The position numbers were made by a program, and so were the translations under genes. 24,688 nt of DNA from a virus: positions 1-24,688 of the IMG/VR virus record IMGVR_UViG_3300025120_000515. One strand, written 5' to 3'. The notes under the pieces were generated by a model. That model was not told where the DNA came from. It saw only the letters and a program-made list of their open reading frames with translations, and made no database searches. Shown one piece after another: positions 1 through 7,072 of the stretch (its first letter is position 1; every line of letters starts with the position of its first letter).

Positions 1-1163
1 GATTTGCTGATATGATTCAGCTAACGCATTTAAAGCTGCAACAAGTTTTGTCTCGTATGGTACCAGACGGTGTTTACTTAGATATGGACGGGCTTGCAGA
101 AGTTGATCTTGGTAATGGAACTAACTACAATCCGGCGGAAGCATTAAACATGTATTTCCAAACAGGTTCCATTGTTGGTCGATCACTTACTCAAGACGGT
201 GATATGAATGCAGGTAAAGTACCTATTCAAGAACTCAACAGCTCAAGCGGTCAAGCTAAGATAAACGCATTGATTCAAACATATCAATACTATTTACAGA
301 TGATTCGCGACGTAACCGGGCTTAACGAAGCTAGAGACGGTACAGCTATGGATAAGAACTCACTAGTAGGGCTTCAAAAGATGGCCGCTAACGCATCTAA
401 TGTAGCAACTAGACATATTAATCAGTCTGGTCTTTACATAACCCTTAAACTAGCCGAAAACGTTGCGCTTAAAATAGCTGACGCATTAGAATTTCCACTA
501 ACTAGAAGTGCTCTACAAAATTCTATATCTACATATAATATAAAAACTTTAGATGAGATTATAAACTTAAATCTTCACGATTTTGGTATATTTTTAGAAT
601 TAGAACCAGACGAAGAAGAGCAAGCTCAACTAGAAGCAAACATACAAGTTGCAATACAGCAAGGAGGAATTGACTTAGAAGATGCTATTGACTTAAGACA
701 GATTAAAAATCTCAAGCTAGCAAATCAAATGCTTAAAATAAAGCGTAAAGCTAAAGCTAAACAAGATCAAGCTAATCAACAAGCTAATATTGCAGCTCAA
801 GGTCAATCTCAGGCAGATACCGCAGAGAAGACAGCTATGGCTGAAGTACAGAAGCAAGAGGCTATAATGGGTGCAAATGTTCAGTTTGAACAGTCTAAGA
901 ATCAAATGGAGATTCAACGTATGGAAATTGCAGCTCAATTAAAAGCTCAAGAGATGCAAACTAAGTTTCAGTTTGATATGCAGCTAAAGCAACTTGAGGT
1001 TCAGAATATGCAACAAAAAGAAAATGCTATTGAGGATCGTAAAGATACTCGTAGCAAGATGGAAGCTTCACAGCAAAGTGAGCTTATAAGTCAAAGGCAA
1101 AACGACAGTTTACCTATAGACTTTGAAAACCAACCCGATCAGGGTATGCAAGCTTTCATGTAG
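1..1163 (+). CDS. Portal protein, C-terminal part (5' end outside window)
   Basis: The reading frame is open to the left edge, so the ATG at 12 is only an internal methionine and the gene starts upstream. The visible part begins with a helical, stem/wing-like region and then shows a stretch ending VTGLNEARDG, a pattern I associate with portals of marine and crAss-like Bacteroidota podoviruses. The portal is the dodecameric ring at one capsid vertex through which DNA is packaged and ejected. From about 240 residues into the visible part the sequence becomes a long Gln/Lys/Met-rich coiled coil (many QLKAQEM-like heptads), ending in a disordered acidic tail. Such tails can form the inner barrel of a portal. 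The next gene looks like a scaffold and the one after is the capsid protein, the usual head-gene order. The family assignment is recalled, not searched. Confidence 0.75.
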   Translation, partial: FADMIQLTHLKLQQVLSRMVPDGVYLDMDGLAEVDLGNGTNYNPAEALNMYFQTGSIVGRSLTQDGDMNAGKVPIQELNSSSGQAKINALIQTYQYYLQMIRDVTGLNEARDGTAMDKNSLVGLQKMAANASNVATRHINQSGLYITLKLAENVALKIADALEFPLTRSALQNSISTYNIKTLDEIINLNLHDFGIFLELEPDEEEQAQLEANIQVAIQQGGIDLEDAIDLRQIKNLKLANQMLKIKRKAKAKQDQANQQANIAAQGQSQADTAEKTAMAEVQKQEAIMGANVQFEQSKNQMEIQRMEIAAQLKAQEMQTKFQFDMQLKQLEVQNMQQKENAIEDRKDTRSKMEASQQSELISQRQNDSLPIDFENQPDQGMQAFM

Positions 1164-1167
1164 AAAG

Positions 1168-1194
1168 TAAACAATTATTTAATTATATTTTATT
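1168..1194 (+). promoter_or_regulatory. A/T-rich leader shared with the 4005 gene
   Basis: The short gap before the scaffold-like gene is entirely A/T except for one C. It contains TAAAC (1168-1172), then TATTTAATT (1176-1184), then exactly 10 bases, then the ATG at 1195. The same TATTTAATT-N10-ATG arrangement, also preceded by TAAAC, occurs before the gene at 4005. There is no Shine-Dalgarno sequence. It could be a late-promoter minus-7 region or an A/T-rich translation leader as used in Bacteroidota; the sequence alone does not separate these. Confidence 0.4.
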
Positions 1195-2385
1195 ATGTCA
1201 GAAGAAAAAACAAATGAACCTGTTAAGCAGGAAGGTGAGTTTAAAATTAAAAAGAAAACTCCAAAAAAATTAACAACAGTAAGCGATGAGCCTATTAAAG
1301 TTAATATTAAAGAACCTCTGGTTGATTTACCGCCAGATGTTACAAAAGTAGTAATACCTAAACAAGAAGAAGATGCCATTCAAATCGGAGAAACAAAGGA
1401 AGTATCTGTGGAAAAACCATCCGGAGATAGCGCAGAGGTGGGAGAACCTGTACAAAAGTCCGACGAGGATGTTGAAGGGTTTTCTGCAATCAAAGAAGTA
1501 ACAGAGACTGAAAAAGTTGAAGCTCAAGTAGAAAAAGCAATACAAGACGAAAGAATTCTTGGTAAAGCTTTACCTGAGAACATCGAAAAGCTAGTTTCTT
1601 TTATGGAAGATACAGGTGGGACAATAGAGGATTATACTAGGCTTAACGCCGATTACTCTCAAGTTGACGAAATTACGTTACTTAAAGAGTATTATAAAAA
1701 AGAAAAGCCTTATTTAGAAGGCGAAGACATTGATATGCTTCTAGAGGATTTTATCGTAGATGAAGACCTTGACGAAGAAAGAGATATGCGCAAGAAAAAA
1801 ATTGCGTTTAAGGAAGAAGTTGCAAAAGCCAAAAGCTATTTGGAAGAGACGAAGAGTAAGTATTACGACGAGATCAAGTTGAGACCGGGCGTTACTCAAG
1901 ACCAACAAAAAGCTACAGACTTTTTCAACCGATATAATAAGCAGCAGGAAGCAGCTGAGCAACAACACGCACAATTCAAGGAAAATACTAAAAAGCATTT
2001 TAACGACAATTTCGAAGGTTTCGATATCAAAGTTGGTGAAAAAAGCTATAAGTATAATATTCAGAATCGTGATAAAGTTGCAGAGAGCCAATCGAATATT
2101 AACAACCTTGTCGGGAAGTTCCTAGACTCAGATGGTAATGTTAAAGATACGAAAGGCTATCACAAAGCTATGTATGCTGCTGACAACGTAGATAAGATCG
2201 CAGCTCATTTCTATGAGCAAGGAAAAGCTGATGCCGTAAAAGAAGTTGTAAACAACTCTAAAAACTTAAGTAGTACCAAAGCTAGGTCTACTCAAGGAGA
2301 AGTGTTTTTAAACGGATTTAAAGTTAAAGCAATTTCAGGTGCTGATTCTACAAAACTAAGAATTAAAACAAAAAAATTTAACTAA
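1195..2385 (+). CDS. Probable capsid scaffolding protein (396 aa)
   Basis: This protein lies between the portal and the major capsid protein, the normal place for a scaffold, which guides procapsid assembly inside the shell and is then removed. Residues 1-130 are low-complexity and strongly acidic (Glu/Asp/Pro/Val/Lys-rich), with no sign of a fold. Residues of about 140-300 are charged and helical, likely coiled coil, including long Glu/Lys/Gln runs. The last 35 or so residues are basic and end in KLRIKTKKFN. A basic C-terminal helix contacting the coat protein is known from P22-type scaffolds, and this end would suit that role. No catalytic motif is visible, so a self-cleaving protease-scaffold is unlikely. 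Function is inferred from position and composition, since scaffolds diverge quickly in sequence. Confidence 0.6.
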   Translation: MSEEKTNEPVKQEGEFKIKKKTPKKLTTVSDEPIKVNIKEPLVDLPPDVTKVVIPKQEEDAIQIGETKEVSVEKPSGDSAEVGEPVQKSDEDVEGFSAIKEVTETEKVEAQVEKAIQDERILGKALPENIEKLVSFMEDTGGTIEDYTRLNADYSQVDEITLLKEYYKKEKPYLEGEDIDMLLEDFIVDEDLDEERDMRKKKIAFKEEVAKAKSYLEETKSKYYDEIKLRPGVTQDQQKATDFFNRYNKQQEAAEQQHAQFKENTKKHFNDNFEGFDIKVGEKSYKYNIQNRDKVAESQSNINNLVGKFLDSDGNVKDTKGYHKAMYAADNVDKIAAHFYEQGKADAVKEVVNNSKNLSSTKARSTQGEVFLNGFKVKAISGADSTKLRIKTKKFN

Positions 2386-2399
2386 AAAAACAAACAATT

Positions 2400-3869
2400 A
2401 TGAGTTTAACTCCTCAATTTGGTAGCTTAATCCCTTCGCAACAGCAAGAGATTTTAAACAGTAACTACCTACAATTTAACGGCGGTGGCGCAGCAGGTGA
2501 TACAAACACTTTTGCTCAACAATACCTACCAGAAATTTACGAACAAGAAGTAGAGCGTTACGGAAACCGTACACTATCTGGATTCTTAAGAATGGTTGGC
2601 GCTGAAATGCCAATGACATCTGATCAAGTAATTTGGTCTGAACAAAATAGATTACACATATCTTACACAAATGTATCAACAGGTGCTGCTGGTACAAACA
2701 CTCTTACTATTCCAGTTGGAGCAGGTATTGCAAATGTTATATCTGTAAATGATACTATAGTTATTCTTGACCCTGCAACAGGTGTTGAAGCAAAAGCTTT
2801 AGTAACTATCTCAGGAGCTGGAGCAACTCCATCAACAGGAGCTCTTACCGTAGCCGCTTTTGATGGCGCTGTAATTGCAACTACTTTTGGTGCTAATAAT
2901 GCAACACTAAAAATATTTGTATATGGATCTTCTTATTCAAAGGGAACTAGTATGGTTAACGGCGGTACAGTAGCTGCTGGAACTCAACCTAGAGTTTCTG
3001 TTGAACCACAACTTACTCAATTTTCTAATTCACCAATTATTCTAAGAAGCCAATACGTAGTATCTGGATCTGATATGGCGCAAATTGGATGGGTTGAAGT
3101 TGCAACTGAAGACGGAACATCTGGATACCTATGGTATTTAAAAGCTGAATCTGAAACTAGATTACGTTTTGAAGATTACTTAGAAATGAGTATGATTGAA
3201 AGTGAGTTTAATCAAATTGCCCCCGGTGTAGGAGTTGGTTCTTCTGTTATTCCAGGATCTGAAGGTTTATTTGCTGCTATCCAATCTCGTGGAAACGTAG
3301 AAGTAGGATTTACTGCTGCTGCTGGACTTGATGAATTTGATGCTATTCTTAAAAATTTAGATACTCAAGGAGCAATTGAAGAAAACATGTTATTCTTACA
3401 GAGACAAACATCTCTTGATTTTGACGACATGTTAGCTGGAATATCTGGTGGATTCGCTGGAGGTACTGCTTTTGGTTTATTTGAAAACTCAGAAGAAATG
3501 GCTTTGAACTTAGGGTTTAGTGGATTCCGTAGAGGATCTTACGATTTCTATAAGACTGATTGGAAATACTTAAACGATGCTTCTACTCGTGGAGGAATTG
3601 ACGGTATCAATTCTGTTGAAGGTGTATTAATTCCCGCTGGAACTTCTACAGTTTACGATCAGATCTTAGGAACTAATATCCGTCGACCATTCTTACACGT
3701 GCGTTATAGAGCTTCACAAAGTGATGACAGACGTATGAAGTCTTGGTTAACTGGTTCTGCAGGTGGAGCATTTACTTCTACTCTGGATGCTATGGAAGTA
3801 AACTTCCTATCTGAAAGATGTTTAGTAACTCAAGCTGCTAACAACTTTGTACTTTTCAAAGGAGTCTAA
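2400..3869 (+). CDS. Major capsid protein (489 aa)
   Basis: This is probably the HK97-fold coat protein that forms the icosahedral shell. The N-terminus (MSLTPQFGSLIPSQQQ), followed by FAQQYLPEIYEQEVERYGNR, resembles capsid proteins of crAss-like and other Bacteroidota podoviruses as I remember them. Residues of about 95-190 are rich in Gly, Ala, Thr and Val, look like a beta-rich insertion, and may be a surface domain. The C-terminal part has the arm-like FLHVRYRASQSDDRRMKSW segment. The start follows an A-rich leader (AAAAAAACAAACAATT) with no Shine-Dalgarno. A terminator hairpin lies 22 bases after the stop, fitting separate high-level expression of the coat. Codon choice is smoother and less A-rich than in the flanking genes, as expected for a highly expressed gene. 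Confidence 0.8.
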   Translation: MSLTPQFGSLIPSQQQEILNSNYLQFNGGGAAGDTNTFAQQYLPEIYEQEVERYGNRTLSGFLRMVGAEMPMTSDQVIWSEQNRLHISYTNVSTGAAGTNTLTIPVGAGIANVISVNDTIVILDPATGVEAKALVTISGAGATPSTGALTVAAFDGAVIATTFGANNATLKIFVYGSSYSKGTSMVNGGTVAAGTQPRVSVEPQLTQFSNSPIILRSQYVVSGSDMAQIGWVEVATEDGTSGYLWYLKAESETRLRFEDYLEMSMIESEFNQIAPGVGVGSSVIPGSEGLFAAIQSRGNVEVGFTAAAGLDEFDAILKNLDTQGAIEENMLFLQRQTSLDFDDMLAGISGGFAGGTAFGLFENSEEMALNLGFSGFRRGSYDFYKTDWKYLNDASTRGGIDGINSVEGVLIPAGTSTVYDQILGTNIRRPFLHVRYRASQSDDRRMKSWLTGSAGGAFTSTLDAMEVNFLSERCLVTQAANNFVLFKGV

Positions 3870-3891
3870 TGATTCAACATTAATGTAATTC

Positions 3892-3925
3892 TTACCCTCG
3901 TTGAACTGACGGGGGTAATTATTAC
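3892..3925 (+). terminator. Terminator hairpin after the capsid gene
   Basis: The 5' arm TTACCCTCG (3892-3900) pairs with CGGGGGTAA (3910-3918) over nine positions, with one G-U pair, around a 9-base loop. A moderately T-rich stretch (TTATTACCTTTA) follows, so it is a slightly imperfect intrinsic terminator. The arm-loop core CTCGTTgAACT closely matches that of the hairpin at 4846. Confidence 0.65.
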
Positions 3926-3939
3926 CTTTATATGACATC

Positions 3940-3967
3940 AGCCCCTTACTAAGTATATACTAAGGCT
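3940..3967. promoter_or_regulatory. Second intergenic stem with an AGTATATACT palindrome
   Basis: AGCC(CC)TTA (3940-3948) can pair with TAAGGCT (3961-3967), leaving a CC bulge. The interior contains most of the perfect 10-base palindrome AGTATATACT (3952-3961). It sits between the capsid terminator and the next start, with no coding role. It could be an RNA stem in the leader of the next gene or a dimeric-protein operator. The pairing is seen directly; the function is a guess. Confidence 0.35.
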
Positions 3968-3968
3968 A

Positions 3969-4004
3969 TTGTCACATTTTTAAACTATTTAATTTTATTA
4001 TATT
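3969..4004 (+). promoter_or_regulatory. Candidate promoter/leader for the 4005 gene
   Basis: The capsid terminator makes a separate promoter likely here. TTG (3969-3971) is followed after 18 bases by TAATTTTA (3990-3997), one base off the Bacteroidota minus-7 consensus TAnnTTTG, with spacing close to that class. The region also contains TAAAC-TATTTAATT (3981-3994) exactly 10 bases before the ATG, the element also found before 1195. No Shine-Dalgarno is present. Confidence 0.35.
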
Positions 4005-4826
4005 ATGGCTAAACAAGCTGCAGCAAAAAAAGTTGAGGTTGCACCTCAAGAAGTGGTAACACAAGTTGCTACTCCAGTAAAACCTACAAAACCAACGTGG
4101 GAAATCAAAGATAGAGTCTATTATTTAAAAGGCAACAAAAACCCTTTAACACTGACAATACCAGGCAGGCATACAAGAAAGCATGCTTTACTTTATTTTG
4201 ATGAATCAACTGGAAAACAAAAAGAAATAAGATATGCTACTAATCAAGATTCACCTCTAGTAGACGAACAAAAAGGAGAGGTTACTATGGGACATATTAG
4301 GTTTCTAAAAGGAACTTTAACTGTAAAAAAAGAACAACAAAATCTACAAAAACTATTATCTTTGTATCACCCTTTAAAAGGAAAATTATACGAAGAGTTT
4401 AGCGCTAAAGAAGAGGCTGTTGATCAGTTGGAGGTATTAGATCTTCAAATAGATGCAATGAATGCAGCTAGAAATATAGACGTAGATCAAGCAGAGGCTA
4501 TACTAAGAGTTGAACTAGGCTCTAAAGTAAATGAAATGAGTTCTAAAGAACTTAAAAGAGATTTACTATTGTTTGCTAGAAGCAATCCTTCATTATTTAT
4601 TAGCTTAGCTAACGATGAAAATGTACAACTAAGGAATTTTGCTATTAGAGCAGCTGAAGTTGGAATTATAAAACTATCACCAGATCAACGAACATTCACA
4701 TGGGGATCAAACGATAGAAAATTAATGAACGTTCCTTTTGATGAAAACCCTTACTCAGCGTTTGCGGCTTTCTTAAAAACAGACGAAGGAGTAGAAATCT
4801 ATAAGTCTATAGATAAAAAACTATAA
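4005..4826 (+). CDS. Conserved phage neck/head-associated structural protein (273 aa)
   Basis: Residues 1-28 are Ala/Lys/Pro/Val-rich and probably disordered. Residues of about 30-105 form a beta-rich region (WEIKDRVYYLKG, RHTRKHALLYFDE, EIRYATNQDSP). Residues of about 110-200 are helical, with a long acidic stretch and the pattern VDQAEAILRVELGSKVNEMSSKELKRDLLLFAR. I recall the same architecture in uncharacterised structural proteins of marine and Bacteroidota phages, next to capsid and connector genes. It is a lone transcription unit between two terminators, which is unusual in this otherwise packed module and suggests a separate dose from both capsid and tail genes. The precise role (minor head protein or neck factor) is unknown. 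Confidence 0.55.
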   Translation: MAKQAAAKKVEVAPQEVVTQVATPVKPTKPTWEIKDRVYYLKGNKNPLTLTIPGRHTRKHALLYFDESTGKQKEIRYATNQDSPLVDEQKGEVTMGHIRFLKGTLTVKKEQQNLQKLLSLYHPLKGKLYEEFSAKEEAVDQLEVLDLQIDAMNAARNIDVDQAEAILRVELGSKVNEMSSKELKRDLLLFARSNPSLFISLANDENVQLRNFAIRAAEVGIIKLSPDQRTFTWGSNDRKLMNVPFDENPYSAFAAFLKTDEGVEIYKSIDKKL

Positions 4827-4845
4827 AAACAGGTAATACTAATAT

Positions 4846-4872
4846 AGGGCTCGTTAACTCGGGCCTTTTATT
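4846..4872 (+). terminator. Intrinsic terminator after the 4005 gene
   Basis: AGGGCTCG (4846-4853) pairs with CGGGCCTT (4860-4867) over eight positions, including two G-U pairs, around the loop TTAACT. The tract TTTTATTAT runs from the end of the stem. This is a well-formed intrinsic terminator. Its CTCGTTAACTCGGG core matches the capsid terminator core closely. Confidence 0.75.
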
Positions 4873-4891
4873 ATAACAAAATTAAAAAATA

Positions 4892-5833
4892 ATGGCCATA
4901 AATGTAGATCAAGTTTATAAAACAGTCTTGTTAATAATAAACAAAGAACAAAGAGGATATTTAACGCCTAATGAATTTAATAAATTAGCAACTCAAGTTC
5001 AACTAGACATACTAAACAGTTATTTTCAAACTATATATCAGCAACTACGTGCGCCACAAAATGAAAGTGAATATGCTGATCGCCGTAAAACGGCACAAGA
5101 AAAGCTTGATGCTTTTAAAGAAATTGGTGCTTGCACTTACAATGCTGTAGTTGGTACAGCTCCAGCATTTTTTACATTACCTACGTCCTCAGGAACAGCC
5201 AGCGGTACTCAGTTAATCTCCACGGTTAATCTCCAAACAGGATTTCCACTAACAACCATTACTCAAAGTCAGGTTGAAGACAGCTTAGTAGAAGTTACTT
5301 ATTTAGGTGTGCCTTACACTGACTATAATATAACCGGAGGATTTTTTAATTTAACAGCAGGCTCATTACCTACAGGAGCTGCTAACAACATAGTTATAAC
5401 TTTATATCCGCAAGACTTCTACAAACTAGGCACTGTGCTGTATAAGGGTGATAGAGAAGTAGAACCTACGCAAAGAAACAAATTTGCTTTATTAAACTTA
5501 TCACCTATAAGTAAACCAAGTGAAAACTTTCCTGTTTATTTATTTGAACAAAATAAAATAATAATATACCCGCAAACTATAAGTAATAGTATACAAGCTA
5601 CATATATAAAGAAGCCAGCAAATCCTACATGGAATTTTACTTCTGAGGCAGCTACTAATTTTACTTACGTATGGGATCCCGCCACTTCTGTTAATTTTGA
5701 ATTAGCACCTGTAGAACAAACAAATGTTATAATAAGAATACTAAGGTATGCAGGAGTTATTATTGAGGATCCAACTATAATACAAATTGCTTCTCAAGAC
5801 ATACAACAATCTGATATTAATTCAAAAAGCTAA
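4892..5833 (+). CDS. Connector/ring-type neck protein (313 aa)
   Basis: The N-terminus (INVDQVYKTVLLIINKEQRGYLT, then PNEFNKLATQVQLDIL) is a signature I associate with a conserved neck protein of Bacteroidota and marine podoviruses. Residues 1-75 are helical. Residues of about 85-180 look like a beta domain (YLGVPYTDYNITGGFFNL...IVITLYP). Residues of about 180-260 hold LSPISKPSENFPVYLFEQNKIIIYPQ and a KKPANPTW turn typical of the same family. The C-terminus returns to a helix ending in polar residues. It precedes a second connector-like gene by six bases. It would sit below the portal as a ring or adaptor; that role is inferred from family memory and order. Confidence 0.6.
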   Translation: MAINVDQVYKTVLLIINKEQRGYLTPNEFNKLATQVQLDILNSYFQTIYQQLRAPQNESEYADRRKTAQEKLDAFKEIGACTYNAVVGTAPAFFTLPTSSGTASGTQLISTVNLQTGFPLTTITQSQVEDSLVEVTYLGVPYTDYNITGGFFNLTAGSLPTGAANNIVITLYPQDFYKLGTVLYKGDREVEPTQRNKFALLNLSPISKPSENFPVYLFEQNKIIIYPQTISNSIQATYIKKPANPTWNFTSEAATNFTYVWDPATSVNFELAPVEQTNVIIRILRYAGVIIEDPTIIQIASQDIQQSDINSKS

Positions 5834-5839
5834 TAAAAT

Positions 5840-7066
5840 ATGCCAACCCCTAATGGAGGTTTAATAACCGAAACAAATCAGCAATACTACCAGGGCGCTC
5901 AGCAGTTTATAGCTGATGGTGCTTCAGGTTCTTTTCCTGCAACTTTTAATACCAACTTAATACTTGGTTCTTTTGATCCAACAGATGTAAACTACGCTTT
6001 AAATAACTTCAAGCTATTTACATCAGCTACAGGCTTACCTGGAAGTTTTGTAGAATATATAACAGCATATACGCTTGTAAATAACACTATAGTTATTGCT
6101 CCAGTTCCAACCATTGGAACTTACTTTGTAGTTCAACTTAAATCTTTAGATGGTGGTAACTATGGAAACGGCGATGCCTTTGGCACAACTGTTGAAGATA
6201 ATTATGGTGGATATAGCTACTTAACACTAGATAATGCTATTAACAATTTTTTAGTTGCATACGTAGGAGCTGATAAATTAATTCCTAATGTAAAAAGAAC
6301 AGATGTTATATTTCACGCTAAGCGTGTTTTACAGGAATTTTCTTATGATACATTAAAAAGCGTTCATTCACAAGAATTAAATATACCTACCAGCTTAAGT
6401 GTTATATTGCCTCAGGATTATGTAAACTATGTTAGAGTTTCGTACATAGATAACTTAGGCGTGAAAAGAATTATATACCCTGCAAACAACTTAACGATAA
6501 ATCCATACGAAAATCCTGTTCAAGACGCTCAAGGTGTTCCTACTCAGGATAACTTTGGAGAAAACATAGAAGGTACATCAATAACTGAAGAGCGGTGGGC
6601 TAGAGCAAATGACAATTTATTAAACGGTCAACTTCTTAATAATATAGACGAAGCTATTGATTTTCAAAATGCTTACGGATTTGAAGGTAGCTGGAACTGG
6701 GGTAGACAATATGGTCTTGACCCGCAGCTTGCTCAAATGAATGGATGGTTTACGTTAAATGAAAGAGAAGGCAAGATGTCTTTTTCTAGTAATTTAGTTG
6801 ATAGACTTATTGTGTTAGAATATATATCAGATGGACTTGCTTATGATTTAGATACAAGAATTCCTAAAATGGCTGAAGACGCTTTGTATGCAAGCATACT
6901 TCATGCAATTATTTCAACAAGATCTGGTCAGCAAGAATATTTAGTACAAAGACTTCAAAAAGATAGAAGAGCTAAACTTAGAAATGCTAAAATAAGATTA
7001 TCAAATATTAAACTTGATGAAATAGTTCAAGTTATGAGAGGTAAATCTAAATGGATTAAACACTAA
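5840..7066 (+). CDS. Tail/neck ring-type structural protein (408 aa)
   Basis: Residues of about 25-105 form a beta-rich domain ending VVQLKSLDGGNYG, which looks like a podovirus tail decoration fold. From about residue 130 the sequence is the conserved body: DVIFHAKRVLQEFSYDTLK, then LPQDYVNYVRVSYIDNLGVKRIIYP, a pattern I remember from crAss-like and related phages as a head-tail connector or tail-tube (gp4/gp11-like) protein. The C-terminus is helical and very basic (QRLQKDRRAKLRNAKIRL), consistent with contact with DNA or an acidic partner. The start follows the previous stop by six bases and the next gene begins six bases after this one, so the three are probably co-transcribed. Confidence 0.6.
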   Translation: MPTPNGGLITETNQQYYQGAQQFIADGASGSFPATFNTNLILGSFDPTDVNYALNNFKLFTSATGLPGSFVEYITAYTLVNNTIVIAPVPTIGTYFVVQLKSLDGGNYGNGDAFGTTVEDNYGGYSYLTLDNAINNFLVAYVGADKLIPNVKRTDVIFHAKRVLQEFSYDTLKSVHSQELNIPTSLSVILPQDYVNYVRVSYIDNLGVKRIIYPANNLTINPYENPVQDAQGVPTQDNFGENIEGTSITEERWARANDNLLNGQLLNNIDEAIDFQNAYGFEGSWNWGRQYGLDPQLAQMNGWFTLNEREGKMSFSSNLVDRLIVLEYISDGLAYDLDTRIPKMAEDALYASILHAIISTRSGQQEYLVQRLQKDRRAKLRNAKIRLSNIKLDEIVQVMRGKSKWIKH

Positions 7067-7072
7067 AATTAA

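Noticed and set aside
717-938. Antisense open frame within the portal coiled-coil region
   Set aside because: It lies opposite a well-supported gene with A-rich repeated codons, has low-complexity Leu/Ser/Ile composition and no leader; the same holds for the other antisense frames across the window.
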